Positions 8,292 through 17,128 of a stretch of DNA of 64,000 nucleotides are shown here, piece after piece. Made by a program: the position numbers and the translations under genes. The notes beneath the pieces were generated by a model. It did no database searches, was not told the DNA's origin, and saw only the letters and a program-made list of their open reading frames with translations. The stretch lies in the NCBI GenBank assembly GCA_036277115.1, contig DASUNM010000024.1:372001-436000 (forward strand). The letters are read 5' to 3'. This stretch comes from Pyrinomonadaceae bacterium (GTDB lineage: Bacteria > Acidobacteriota > Blastocatellia > Pyrinomonadales > Pyrinomonadaceae). Each line of letters starts with the position of its first letter. Position 1 is the first letter of the stretch.

Positions 8292-10703
8292 TCATCCGTT
8301 AATAATCTTCCACACCTTTTCCGGGCGAATCGGCATGTCGATATGCGTTACGCCGTAAGGCGATAACGCATCAACCACGGCGTTCACGATTGCCGGCGTC
8401 GCCCCGATCGTTCCCGCTTCGCCCACACCTTTTACGCCGAGCGGATTCACCGGCGAAGGCGTCTCGGTCCGATCAAGTTCGAACCAGGGCATGTTTGAAG
8501 CCCTCGGCAGGGCGTAGTCCATCAATTCGCCGGTGATCAGTTGACCTTGCTCGTCGTAAATCACTTCCTCGTAGAGCGCCTGACCAATCGATTGCACGAT
8601 GCCGCCGTGGACCTGGCCATCGACAAGCAGCGGATTGATCACTTTGCCGCAATCGTCGACGGCGACGTACCGGATAATCTTTGTCTCGCCGGTGTCCTTG
8701 TCGATTTCGACGACGCAGACGTGCGTGCCGAAGGGGAAGGTGAAATTCTTCGGTTCAAAAAAGTACGTTGCCGACAAGCCAGGTTCAGTGTCCGGCGGGA
8801 GCTCCTTCGCGATGTGCGCGGCGAGAGCGATTTCCTGAATAGTCAGCTTCGAACGTCCATTCGTGGGCGTCGGAATATCGTTCAAAGCTCCGGCTGGACC
8901 TTCACCGACCGGAACGACAGGCTCGGATTTTCCCGTCGCTGCGGCAGCCGCGGCCTCTTCCCTCGAATAGCAGCCTGCTTCAAATCTCATCCCAGAAGCT
9001 TCGCACTGCAACATGTGCGCGGCGATCTTCGCAGCTTTCTCTTTCAGTTTTTGAATTGCGATCAGCACGGCTGTGCCGCCGACCGCAGTTGCGCGGCTGC
9101 CAAAGGTGCCGATGCCGTATTGCACGATGCCGGTGTCGCCGTGAATGACCGTCACGTCGTGGAGATCGACGCCGAGTTCATCAGCCGCGATTTGCGCAAA
9201 CGAAGTTTCCTGTCCCTGCCCGTGCGGTGACGCGCCGGTGAGAACCGTGACTTTGCCGGTCGGTTCAATACGCACGGTGGCGCTTTCCCAGCCGCCGGCC
9301 GGCATCGCCTGCGACGGGCCGAGCGCGCAAATCTCGACATAGCTCGACAGGCCGATTCCGATTAGCCTGCCGTTCTCACGCGCTTTTTTCTGTTCGTCGC
9401 GCAACTCTTGATAACCCGAAAGATCGAGTGCCTTCGCCAGAGCACCTTCATAGTCCCCGCTGTCGTAATCCAACCCGGTGGCCACATGGAAAGGGAATTC
9501 GCTTGCCGCAGGAAAGTTCTTGCGACGAACCTCGATCGGATCCATGTTCAGTTCGCGCGCGACAATATCCATCACGCGTTCGACGACATACGTTGCTTCC
9601 GGCCGGCCCGCGCCACGATAGGCGTCGGTGGACATCTTGTTCGTGAAAACACCGGTGACGTTCATCTGAATCGCGGGAATTCGGTAAGCGCCGCTCAGCA
9701 TCAAGCCGGTGAGCGTGGGGATCGCCGGCGTCAGCAGCTGGTGATAAGCACCAAGATCGGCAACTACGTTGTAACGCAGGCCAGTAATTGTGCCGTCGTT
9801 TTTCACGCCGACTTCCACGGTGCCAATCTGCGCGCGGCCATGAATTGTCGCCTGCACATTTTCACGCCGCGACTCGATCCACTTCACCGGTTTACCGAGC
9901 TGAACTGAAATCCAGCCGAGCAAGGCTTCTTCCGCATAAACATTCAGCTTCGATCCGAAACCGCCGCCAACTTCCGGCGTGATCACGCGCAGCTTGTTTT
10001 CCGGAATACCGATCATCAAAGCTAGTTGCGTGCGCAAAAGGTGCGGAATCTGCGTCGATGACCAAACAGTGAGTTCCTCTTCGCCGGGGAAATACCTGGC
10101 GAGTACCCCGCGCGGCTCCATCGCAATTGGCGCGAGCCTCTGGTGAATCATCTCTTGAGAAACGATTCTGTCGGCTGCCTTCATCGCCGCGTCAATGTCG
10201 CCTTCGCCAGACGTCAATTTGTAAGCGATGTTGTCCTCGAAGTGTTCGTGGAGGAGGGTGTTAGTGTTTACTCCGTCGATCGGCGTGCCGACGAAAGGCA
10301 ACTCTTCCACCATCACGCCTGGGTACATGACCTCAGCAGCATCGCGCGCGGTGTACATGTCTGTAGCGACGACTGCGGCGATCGGATGACCGACGAAGAG
10401 CGCCTTGTTGGTCGCGAGCACACGATAATCCGGCACTTTCAAACCGGGGAGCGCCGCGGCGCAGGGCACCGGCCCGACTTTTTCGGCGATGTCCTTGCCC
10501 GTGTAGACCGCCACCACGCCCGGCATTTTCAAAGCTTCAGTCGTGTCAATGCCGGTGATGCGCGCGTGCGCGTAAATGGATCGCACAAACGCAACGTGCA
10601 GCGTGTCCGGCAAACGGATATCGTCAACGTAATGAGCCAGGCCTTTGATGAGTCTCGGATCTTCCGTGCGCTTAATGCGCTTTCCAACATACTTATCAGC
10701 CAT
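8292..10703 (-). CDS. coxL: Molybdenum hydroxylase large subunit, form II CoxL-like
   Basis: An 803-residue molybdopterin-binding catalytic subunit of the xanthine oxidase family. ATG at 10703 (MADKYVGKRI) is chosen because it lies 2 bases after the small-subunit stop; longer frames run into that gene. Cofactor-binding GGGFGSK is at 246-252. The active-site loop reads AYRGAGR (361-367), the signature of form II, not the AYxCSFR of true form I CO dehydrogenase. The catalytic Glu lies in VGEAGTIGATPA near the C terminus. The substrate is therefore open: CO oxidation by form II is not established, and another aldehyde or heterocycle is possible. Confidence 0.93.
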   Translation of the reverse strand: MADKYVGKRIKRTEDPRLIKGLAHYVDDIRLPDTLHVAFVRSIYAHARITGIDTTEALKMPGVVAVYTGKDIAEKVGPVPCAAALPGLKVPDYRVLATNKALFVGHPIAAVVATDMYTARDAAEVMYPGVMVEELPFVGTPIDGVNTNTLLHEHFEDNIAYKLTSGEGDIDAAMKAADRIVSQEMIHQRLAPIAMEPRGVLARYFPGEEELTVWSSTQIPHLLRTQLALMIGIPENKLRVITPEVGGGFGSKLNVYAEEALLGWISVQLGKPVKWIESRRENVQATIHGRAQIGTVEVGVKNDGTITGLRYNVVADLGAYHQLLTPAIPTLTGLMLSGAYRIPAIQMNVTGVFTNKMSTDAYRGAGRPEATYVVERVMDIVARELNMDPIEVRRKNFPAASEFPFHVATGLDYDSGDYEGALAKALDLSGYQELRDEQKKARENGRLIGIGLSSYVEICALGPSQAMPAGGWESATVRIEPTGKVTVLTGASPHGQGQETSFAQIAADELGVDLHDVTVIHGDTGIVQYGIGTFGSRATAVGGTAVLIAIQKLKEKAAKIAAHMLQCEASGMRFEAGCYSREEAAAAAATGKSEPVVPVGEGPAGALNDIPTPTNGRSKLTIQEIALAAHIAKELPPDTEPGLSATYFFEPKNFTFPFGTHVCVVEIDKDTGETKIIRYVAVDDCGKVINPLLVDGQVHGGIVQSIGQALYEEVIYDEQGQLITGELMDYALPRASNMPWFELDRTETPSPVNPLGVKGVGEAGTIGATPAIVNAVVDALSPYGVTHIDMPIRPEKVWKIING

Positions 10704-10705
10704 AC

Positions 10706-11176
10706 CTATGCGCTCGCTTTCTTCGCCGCGTATTCCACCGCCTCGACGATGTGCTGATATCCGGTGCAGCGGCAGAGATTGCCTTCCAGGCCGTGTCGAA
10801 TCTGTTCGCGCGAAGGGTTCGGGTTGCGATCGATGATCTGGGTCGAAGTCATAATCATCCCCGGCGTGCAGAAGCCACACTGCAAGCCGTGACATTCCCA
10901 GAACCCTTCCTGCACATGATGCAACTGACCGTTTGCGGCGAGGCCTTCAATTGTGGTGACGTTGGTCCCGTCTGCTTGCACTGCGAACACCGTGCACGAC
11001 TTTACCGCCTGTCCATCCAGCAGTACGGTGCATGCGCCGCAGATCGAAGTCTCACAACCGACGTGCGTGCCCGTCAGTCCGAGCACCTCGCGGAGAAAGT
11101 GCACAAGTAAGACGCGCGGCTCGACTTCTGATGCGTGATCGACACCATTGACGTTGATACTGATAGCCTGCTTCAT
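10706..11176 (-). CDS. coxS: Molybdenum hydroxylase [2Fe-2S] (small) subunit
   Basis: A 156-residue electron-transfer subunit with two [2Fe-2S] clusters. The plant-type ferredoxin cluster is bound by Cys41, Cys46, Cys49 (GCETSICGACT) and Cys61; the second, helical domain supplies Cys100, Cys103 (QCGFCTPGM) and Cys135, Cys137 (LCRCTGY). This is the first gene of the minus-strand operon: S, L, M, then CoxG-like. The stop is 2 bases from the large-subunit start, implying translational coupling. No maturation genes (CoxD-F, XdhC) are seen nearby, so cofactor insertion must depend on genes elsewhere. Confidence 0.95.
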   Translation of the reverse strand: MKQAISINVNGVDHASEVEPRVLLVHFLREVLGLTGTHVGCETSICGACTVLLDGQAVKSCTVFAVQADGTNVTTIEGLAANGQLHHVQEGFWECHGLQCGFCTPGMIMTSTQIIDRNPNPSREQIRHGLEGNLCRCTGYQHIVEAVEYAAKKASA

Positions 11177-11280
11177 GAGCTACCTCACTTTTGATTCTGT
11201 TTTCCGGAAGGCGAAACTTGGACGGTTTTCTATGCCAGTTCGTGAGGAAAGTCAATTCACATTTCAACCATGATTGGATG

Positions 11281-11343
11281 AGGCGGGCCACCACCCGCTC
11301 ATCACGACAAATAAGAAGGCGGGCAGTAGCCCCGCCTCTAAAC
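11281..11343. repeat. Paired GGCGGGC palindromic repeats upstream of coxS
   Basis: AGGCGGGCCACCACCCGCTC (11281-11300) followed by AAGGCGGGCAGTAGCCCCGC ending in CTCTAAACG by 11343. Same family and same paired arrangement as at 7246 and 30853. The rest of 11177-11280 shows no clear feature beyond possible promoter space for coxS. Confidence 0.8.
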
Positions 11344-11360
11344 GTCTGTCATCCTGGTGA

Positions 11361-11684
11361 TCACACCGTTGCTTTGTGAATCTGTCGCTTCAAACGGTGA
11401 ATCGATCGCCGCGCGTTTTTCAACTGCACGCGATCGTGCGCCGTTATCGCCGCGTCGCGCTTCTTCTTGAGTTCCTTGATGCGAGTCTTGATCGCGGCTT
11501 TGTCGATGCCGACGACATCGTGGTGCTCGTGCATCTCGATGTTCAGCGCTTTGCATAGAGCCACGACGAGGTGCTCTTTATTAAGTTGCGTATAGCCCTG
11601 CACCGCCTCGTGCTCGATGTCTTTCGCGATGTCACGCAGCTCAGCCAGCGTTTTGTGTTTCAGTTCGTTATGTGTGTAAGCCAT
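11361..11684 (-). CDS. Small protein with Rho N-terminal-like domain
   Basis: A 107-residue protein. The first half (TLAELRDIAKDIEHEA, then YTQLNKEHLVVALCKAL) matches the SAP-like helix-extended-helix fold of the transcription factor Rho N-terminal domain. The second half is a highly basic helix (KTRIKELKKKRDAAI and RRSIHRLKRQIHKATV), suggesting nucleic-acid binding. The ATG at 11684 follows GAGAGGAC at good spacing; the frame extends upstream but there it overlaps the next gene and is unlikely to be used. There is no helicase or ATPase part, so it is not Rho itself. RNA or DNA binding is inference. Confidence 0.82.
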   Translation of the reverse strand: MAYTHNELKHKTLAELRDIAKDIEHEAVQGYTQLNKEHLVVALCKALNIEMHEHHDVVGIDKAAIKTRIKELKKKRDAAITAHDRVQLKNARRSIHRLKRQIHKATV

Positions 11685-11707
11685 GTCTGTCCTCTCGAAA
11701 ATGAATC

Positions 11708-12115
11708 TCACGGTAGAGCCTTTTGCAGCGACCGGCCCGTGAGCCATGGAATTATTAGCAAAAGAAAGTACGCAAACCAAATGGAGGCTGCGGCGAAATA
11801 GCCTGCGCCGGCCTTCAGGAGCAGCACCAGCACAACCAGGTCGAGAATGAAATTCGTCCCCGCGAAGATAAGGCCAAGCTTGAATCCTTCGCGATCGGGA
11901 TCGTTGACCCTCGACAAGTAGGCTCTCGCCAGAAAGTAAATCAGCGGAATCCAAATCAACAATATCGGAAAACTAATTGCCGGATTGTTTGAAATGTAAG
12001 GAATCGGCGGGGTCGCTTTCAGCGCCGGCGTCATGAAGACGACGCTGCCCCAGACAAAGCCGACAATCCAAATCAGCACGGCGAATCCGAGTGCTTTCAG
12101 AGGCTTTTGCGGCAT
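11708..12115 (-). CDS. Four-helix membrane protein, unknown function
   Basis: About 135 residues with four hydrophobic helices (LGFAVLIWIVGFVWGSVVF; ISFPILLIWIPLIYFLA; LGLIFAGTNFILDLVVLVLL; IWFAYFLLLIIPWLTG). It looks like a small inner-membrane protein of general YndM/DUF-type topology, but I do not recognise a named family. The start at 12115 (MPQKPLKALG) is the first Met immediately before the first helix; a start at 12214 would add 33 polar residues. It probably forms a transcription unit with the Rho-N-like gene downstream (23-base gap). Confidence 0.75.
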   Translation of the reverse strand: MPQKPLKALGFAVLIWIVGFVWGSVVFMTPALKATPPIPYISNNPAISFPILLIWIPLIYFLARAYLSRVNDPDREGFKLGLIFAGTNFILDLVVLVLLLKAGAGYFAAASIWFAYFLLLIIPWLTGRSLQKALP

Positions 12116-12191
12116 CTGCGTGGCGTCAATATCACGTGTGCTGGCTGCTGTCGAGGCGGCCACTCCGTGTCTCTGTGCGATCTCAGTTTTT

Positions 12192-12226
12192 CTGTGGTGA
12201 GTTGTTATTGACACATTTCACCACAG
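12192..12226. repeat. CTGTGGTGA inverted repeat
   Basis: CTGTGGTGA (12192-12200) pairs with TCACCACAG (12218-12226). The flanking CAGAG-rich sequence to 12262 resembles the repeat at 45604-45698 (CACCGCAGAG). It lies just upstream of the membrane-protein gene. Confidence 0.6.
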
Positions 12227-12281
12227 AGGCCCCGAGCACTTTACAGAGACTCAGAGAGAAGAGTGATAACTTCAGTGACGG

Positions 12282-12725
12282 CTAGACTTCCCAGTCTCCG
12301 ACATTCGTCGGTTGCTCGTTACTGGCATTTGGAACACCGGGCACTCGCATCAACGCGAGTCGTTCAACGGCGCGCCCGTTTAGCAGGTGTTCCTCGATAA
12401 TCTCGGCTACATCCTTCGGCTGCACCTGTGCGTACCAAACTCCATCCGGATAGATCAAGACAGTGGGCCCGATCGAGCAGAAGCCAACTGATGCGCATTC
12501 AGTGACAATGATGCTGCCCTGCGGGTTCTTACCCTTCGCTTCTTTGCCAAAAAGGATTCCTCGCTGTTTCAACTCGTGTTCAAAAGCATCACGGACTGCG
12601 GCGCTTTCACGGGACGAACAGGACTTGCCGGTGCAAACGAACACGTGGTGGCTGAGCGGCGCGGCCGTTACCGGTGCGAGAGAGCGCAGCCTTTCAAAAT
12701 CTTCGATAAACTCAGCTTGCGGCAT
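12282..12725 (-). CDS. Thioredoxin-like [2Fe-2S] ferredoxin domain protein
   Basis: A 147-residue protein with the thioredoxin-fold [2Fe-2S] domain found in NuoE and Shethna-type ferredoxins. Candidate ligands are Cys31 and Cys36 (VCTGKSCSS) and Cys77 and Cys83 (TECASVGFCSIGP), followed by the typical VLIYPDGVWYAQV and DVAEIIEEHL segments. The second pair is spaced C-x5-C where C-x3-C is usual; a Ser occupies the expected place. A role as a soluble electron carrier is likely; partners are not evident in the neighbourhood. It is a single gene on the minus strand, divergent from the FHA-protease gene. Confidence 0.85.
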   Translation of the reverse strand: MPQAEFIEDFERLRSLAPVTAAPLSHHVFVCTGKSCSSRESAAVRDAFEHELKQRGILFGKEAKGKNPQGSIIVTECASVGFCSIGPTVLIYPDGVWYAQVQPKDVAEIIEEHLLNGRAVERLALMRVPGVPNASNEQPTNVGDWEV

Positions 12726-12809
12726 GGCATCATCCTATCACGAACGATTGCGTCGTTTTATTTGGCAAACCGCCCGTCCACGCGCGTCTTCCAAACGGCT
12801 TTAAGTTCT

Positions 12810-12837
12810 TTGCGTGCAGCTATTTTCATTGTAAGAT
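12810..12837 (+). promoter_or_regulatory. Possible sigma70-type promoter for the FHA-protease gene
   Basis: TTGCGT at 12810-12815 and TAAGAT at 12832-12837 with a 16-base spacer, about 80 bases before the ATG at 12919. Both boxes are close to consensus, but this rests on inspection alone. Confidence 0.35.
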
Positions 12838-12918
12838 TCATTTGCACACGGGCGACCACTGACCGACGCCGCGGATATAGGGCGGGGACGGGTGGTGGGC
12901 GCCTAATTTACTAAGCGG

Positions 12919-14547
12919 ATGCAGACTTTTCGCAAAATCACTGAACGCAAGTCCGACGGCGTGGTCATTCACATCTCGTCGCTGAACGATCGCTCGACTG
13001 AGGTCGTGATGGCCGACCGAATTACGATCGGCGCTACGGACGAGTGCGACGTGAAGATTCGCTTGCCTGAGGTTGCGGCAGCCAAAGCCACCGGTCCGGT
13101 GATCGAGTTGGCCCGTGCGAACGGCGTCTATCGCATCGCCAGCTACGAATCAAGTTTGGAAGTAACCCTCAACGGACGGCCGATCAGATCAAACAAGACC
13201 ATCGATGACGGCGACGAAATTTGGATCGGACCTAATGGGCCTTCGATCCATTTTTTCCCAATCCAGGCAAACGCCGCGCTCGTGCCGGGCCGTCGCGGCG
13301 GCGCGCACGTCGCGCCCTTCATTGAGCAGGCGGCGATGGAAGCTTCGACTTCATCACGCCGCGATGACGCCAAGATCTTCCTGCGCGAGTTCACGCGCGA
13401 ACTGGTACGCGAGATAAACCCAAGCACGAAAATTATCGCCTTCGCCATTCTGATCGCGCTGGTAATTGGCTCGCTCTACATCGGCTTCGGAGTGGTCAAC
13501 GAGTTGCGCCGGACGCGGCGAATCAATGACGACCTGCGCGCGCAAACGGAAGCGGCGAAAGCTGAGCTGGAACGAACCAACCAGCAACTTAAGCAACTGG
13601 GCGAGTCAAACAACAACATCATTCGCAGCCTTTCGCTGGCGGCGAAGCTGCGCGCCGATTACGGTAGTGGCGTGGCTCTGATCTACGGCTCGTATGTGTT
13701 TGTCGAAGCCGGCACCGGCCGGGAGCTGCGATATCCGGAATCACAGGCAAACGAATCGGGCAATAATGTTCAGTCAGGATCAGACTCGACGACGCTGACG
13801 CCCGAAGGCAACGGCGCGATCGCGGAATACGATTTTGTCGGCACAGGCTTTCACGTCGGTAACGGATACCTGCTCACTAATCGTCACGTCGTGCGGCCCT
13901 GGGACTCCGACGATCGCGCGCAGAGTCTGAATAGCACTGTGCGTGGTTTGCCGCGTCTGAAAAAATTGGTCGCTTACTTTCCGGATCAAGCTCAACCGTT
14001 GGGGCTGAAGTTCAAGCAGGCATCAAGCCGCGATGACGTGGCCGTGTGCACGCTCGACGTGAAAGATGTCCCGCAAAACGTTCCGGTGCTGCCGTTGGAA
14101 GGTGACGCCAACGAAGTCGTCGGCAACATGGTGGTGACGATGGGTTACCCGAACGGCCCCGATCGCTTATTAGCCTTGCTCGACGAGAATGAGGCGCGCG
14201 GAGTTCTCGCGCGCTACGGATCAGTCGAGGCGTCACTCGGCTATCTCGCGCAGACGAAACATATTCAGCCGCTGATGACTCAGGGCAACATCACCGATCT
14301 CAACGCACGGAAGATCGTTTACGACGCGCGCACCGGAGAAGGTGGCTCAGGCGCGCCACTGTTCGGACCGTCGGGACGCGTAATTGGTGTAACGTTCGCG
14401 GTTTTTACGGAGAACACCGCGTCGAATTTCGCAGTGCCCGTGCGGTACGCCTTGACCTTGTTGGAACGCGCGGGATGGAAGGCGCCGGAAACTCCCGAAG
14501 CAGAGCCGAAAGAAGCTTCCAACGCAGGGCCGGGGAGTACTCATTGA
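12919..14547 (+). CDS. FHA domain - transmembrane - trypsin-like serine protease
   Basis: A 542-residue three-part protein. Residues ~15-115 look like a forkhead-associated domain (ITIGATDECDVKIRLPE, then LNGRPI and DDGDEIWIGPNG), which normally binds phosphothreonine. A single transmembrane helix at 173-194 is followed by a coiled coil (~195-240) and a trypsin/DegP-like protease domain with the full triad: His323 (TNRHVV), Asp373 (RDDVAVCTL) and Ser477 (GEGGSGAPLFG). No PDZ domain follows. Predicted topology is FHA inside, protease outside, so cytoplasmic phosphorylation could control an exterior protease. The Ser/Thr kinase at 1561 is a possible but unproven partner. Confidence 0.88.
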   Translation: MQTFRKITERKSDGVVIHISSLNDRSTEVVMADRITIGATDECDVKIRLPEVAAAKATGPVIELARANGVYRIASYESSLEVTLNGRPIRSNKTIDDGDEIWIGPNGPSIHFFPIQANAALVPGRRGGAHVAPFIEQAAMEASTSSRRDDAKIFLREFTRELVREINPSTKIIAFAILIALVIGSLYIGFGVVNELRRTRRINDDLRAQTEAAKAELERTNQQLKQLGESNNNIIRSLSLAAKLRADYGSGVALIYGSYVFVEAGTGRELRYPESQANESGNNVQSGSDSTTLTPEGNGAIAEYDFVGTGFHVGNGYLLTNRHVVRPWDSDDRAQSLNSTVRGLPRLKKLVAYFPDQAQPLGLKFKQASSRDDVAVCTLDVKDVPQNVPVLPLEGDANEVVGNMVVTMGYPNGPDRLLALLDENEARGVLARYGSVEASLGYLAQTKHIQPLMTQGNITDLNARKIVYDARTGEGGSGAPLFGPSGRVIGVTFAVFTENTASNFAVPVRYALTLLERAGWKAPETPEAEPKEASNAGPGSTH

Positions 14548-14687
14548 GGCATGCGGCCAAACCCCTGGGGACGGCATGGTGATTGCCAACGAATCACCGA
14601 ACCAGTCGAGATTCGATTAATTGAAGAGTTAAAGCGCAGGAACTTTGTTGAAATTGGAGCGTTTTTCCGAGTAGCAGCCTCAGAGTG

Positions 14688-16898
14688 ATGAATCGAAGCC
14701 GGCCCAAATTCCCCTGGCGCGACGTTGTGCGCGTACTCGTTTTGCTGGCAGTTGTTTCGCTCGGCTGGAGCGATAATCCTGCGCAGACCCCTGAACAGAC
14801 CGCGGTCAGGTTAGCACCCGCAGCCAAAACTTCTCCCATTGAAGACCCGCCGGTTAGCGCGAGTGTCGCGAATACCGACAAAGAAAAAGCGGAAGGGGCC
14901 GAAGCAAACAAGCCGGTGCCTCAGTTCCGGGTCGAACGTCTCCAGATATCAAGTGGCGCAGAGCTGATGACAATCTTCGGCCGGCTCGACGGGTTGGCAG
15001 AGACCGGGAAGTCCGCGCCGGAAGTTCCTTTGGTAAGCGTTCTGCGCGACACGCTGGGCGACGATAACCCGGAAAACGATCGCTTGCGTTACGTTTGGAT
15101 GTTGACGTACACGCAGCCGTCGATGACAAAGCGCATCGCCGCGGCGATCCCGTTCCTGTACCGGCGCGTCGGCAACAAGAAAAATATTTCCGGCCCGCCG
15201 AATCCTATTCTCAATCTCGCGCACGCGAAGCGCGCCACTTGGAATCGATTCTTCTGGTGGGGTCTGCAGAACGCGTTCTTTGACACGTACGGTATGCCTT
15301 TGAAGGCATCGAGTCGCTCGTACCGGCAGAACCTTTCGGACTATCGCAAGGCGCACGTCACTCAAGCGCTCTCGATCCTCGGGACGTATGAGAAATTGGA
15401 ACAACGCGCGCGCGATGAAAATGAGTTCCTCGCCAAACGTGTCGATGAAGCTCCTGCAACGAGCGAAATCAACGACGGCAGTACACCGCTCCTCGATACG
15501 CGACAGGCGTTTGCGCCGGGCGAGATGCTTGAGCTGCGCGCGCGCCTTCTGCTTTCGAACAATACGTTCGGCGGTTTGTACGGGCCCGACAAGTACGAAT
15601 CGACTGTCACAAGCTATGGCACCAAGTCGCTCGATGTCAGTGGTCACAATTGGGAGCTTCTGCGACAGCAAGCCGAATCAGACGGTCTTTATTTCGAGCC
15701 GTTGACGATGCCGGATGGCACTGCGACACATGCGCTGCTCTGGATTTCGAAAGATGAGGTGGTCGCGCAAAACGGGCGGCGATTCAGCGGACGGTTCCTG
15801 AACATTTCGAATCCGTGGAAAGACAAACGCCTGAAACAGTGGAGCGGCTATTCCGAAACGCGTTACTTCGATGCCGAGAATCGCCGCACGACTGACACGC
15901 ATGCGGCCCGACGCGTCGAGATGATTCCGCTGGCGGTGTATGGGCTGAATCATCCGAAGATTCCGGCGCTACTGATTGATTTTCGCGCCAGTATGAATCC
16001 GAAAAAACGCGAGATGTCCCTCCGCGTTCTCAACGACGTCACTAACAACGTTCTTTCAATATCCAGTTTTGGTAACTGGCCCTACTTTGCGGGCCGCAAA
16101 GTTTACTCCTTCCTGACCGGCCGGCGGGGTATCGACATCAATCAGCCGTCGCGTGTGCGCAGCTATTCTGAACTGAAGCTGGTGCTCGCCTTCAATTCAA
16201 CGGTCAATCCCAGGCTGCGCGATGAACTTCAGCGGCGTCTGGAAACTGTCTCGCTCAATCCGATGTCGAACGACATGAACAGTGAGATTGAACTGGCGCA
16301 TAAGCAGTATGCGGCGCTCGTCGAATTTGCGCGGCGTGAAAATGGTTTGCCCGCAAAAGTCGAACGCGATCGCCGCGAAGAAATGGTTTCACTCGCGCAC
16401 GGGCCGGCGATGCGTTTCCTCTTCGGCTTGGGGAACATTGTGACGTTCGGTCGCTACGTTCATCGCGAAGACGGGTCGCCCGAGCTTAAGCAGCGAATGG
16501 AATTGGCGCGGCGGGTTCGTTACCACACTGCGTTGCTTGATCGAGTTGTCAGGTCAACGCCGCAGATCGAGGTCGCCTGGGAGCTGCCGAATGTGCGCGC
16601 CTCGCTTCGGTTTTTAGCGGACAATGCGTCCGCAGCGAACGGTTCCGCGGCCAAGGTTGCGGCCAAAGTCTTCGAGCGCACCAATGACAGCGAATCGCGC
16701 ACCTTGTGTCTGGACGTGCTGTCGCGCATTAACGACAAGACGGCGCGCAAAGAGATGCTCCGCCTGTTCCGCGAGCAGCAGCCGAATTCAGAGTGGCGCA
16801 CGTCGGTGGCCGAGCGCTTGCGGAAAGCCGTCAGCGAGGGCGATCGCATCAAAGCAGCCGACGCGAAGTCGGTTTTGGCAGAGATTGGCCAGCCTTAA
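14688..16898 (+). CDS. Uncharacterised exported or anchored protein (~736 aa)
   Basis: I do not recognise this family. The N terminus has a basic stretch and a hydrophobic segment (VVRVLVLLAVVSLGW) acting as signal or anchor, then a low-complexity Ala/Glu/Pro linker to about residue 75. The large middle part is rich in aromatic and basic residues (ATWNRFFWWGLQNAFFDTYG). A region near residues 615-735 has short helical repeats that look HEAT-like (SLRFLADNASAANGSAAKVA, LCLDVLSRINDKTARKEML). ATG at 14688 follows a GTG at 14685; either could be used. It precedes the alkaline-phosphatase-like gene on the same strand with a repeat-filled gap. Confidence 0.8.
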   Translation: MNRSRPKFPWRDVVRVLVLLAVVSLGWSDNPAQTPEQTAVRLAPAAKTSPIEDPPVSASVANTDKEKAEGAEANKPVPQFRVERLQISSGAELMTIFGRLDGLAETGKSAPEVPLVSVLRDTLGDDNPENDRLRYVWMLTYTQPSMTKRIAAAIPFLYRRVGNKKNISGPPNPILNLAHAKRATWNRFFWWGLQNAFFDTYGMPLKASSRSYRQNLSDYRKAHVTQALSILGTYEKLEQRARDENEFLAKRVDEAPATSEINDGSTPLLDTRQAFAPGEMLELRARLLLSNNTFGGLYGPDKYESTVTSYGTKSLDVSGHNWELLRQQAESDGLYFEPLTMPDGTATHALLWISKDEVVAQNGRRFSGRFLNISNPWKDKRLKQWSGYSETRYFDAENRRTTDTHAARRVEMIPLAVYGLNHPKIPALLIDFRASMNPKKREMSLRVLNDVTNNVLSISSFGNWPYFAGRKVYSFLTGRRGIDINQPSRVRSYSELKLVLAFNSTVNPRLRDELQRRLETVSLNPMSNDMNSEIELAHKQYAALVEFARRENGLPAKVERDRREEMVSLAHGPAMRFLFGLGNIVTFGRYVHREDGSPELKQRMELARRVRYHTALLDRVVRSTPQIEVAWELPNVRASLRFLADNASAANGSAAKVAAKVFERTNDSESRTLCLDVLSRINDKTARKEMLRLFREQQPNSEWRTSVAERLRKAVSEGDRIKAADAKSVLAEIGQP

Positions 16899-16968
16899 TT
16901 GATTTAAGTAGCCCAGGCGTTCACGTTTGGTGAAAGCGAAATCACAAGTGAGATTTGGTGTGGATTAT

Positions 16969-16995
16969 GGCCGCGTAGCGGCCAAATGTTTATAG
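16969..16995 (+). repeat. GTA-loop hairpin with TGTTTATAG tail, copy 1
   Basis: GGCCGC-GTA-GCGGCC hairpin (16969-16983) followed by AAATGTTTATAG (16984-16995). Two related copies at 57319 and 57439 have different but still complementary stems. Confidence 0.8.
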
Positions 16996-17020
16996 ACCGA
17001 TGATTTCAATTAGTGGTTAT

Positions 17021-17060
17021 CTTCGCGCGAAGCGAAATCCCGATTTCGCTTCGCGCGAAG
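17021..17060. repeat. Perfect 19-bp inverted repeat
   Basis: CTTCGCGCGAAGCGAAATC (17021-17039), a 2-base CC loop, and its exact reverse complement (17042-17060). It lies in the gap before the alkaline-phosphatase-like gene. Each arm itself contains the shorter palindrome CTTCGCGCGAAG. Confidence 0.9.
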
Positions 17061-17128
17061 CAGTTAAGGGCGTAAACAGGGCGGTGCTGTGTCGAAGCAC
17101 GGAAGGTGGCTTACAGTTCTTTCGTTTG

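Noticed and set aside
9408..9908. Open frame of 166 codons on the plus strand inside the large-subunit gene
   Set aside because: Antisense shadow of the molybdenum hydroxylase; no supporting motif or ribosome site.
8292..10703. Annotating the large subunit as true (form I) CO dehydrogenase
   Set aside because: The active-site loop is AYRGAGR, not AYxCSFR, so the form I name is not supported.
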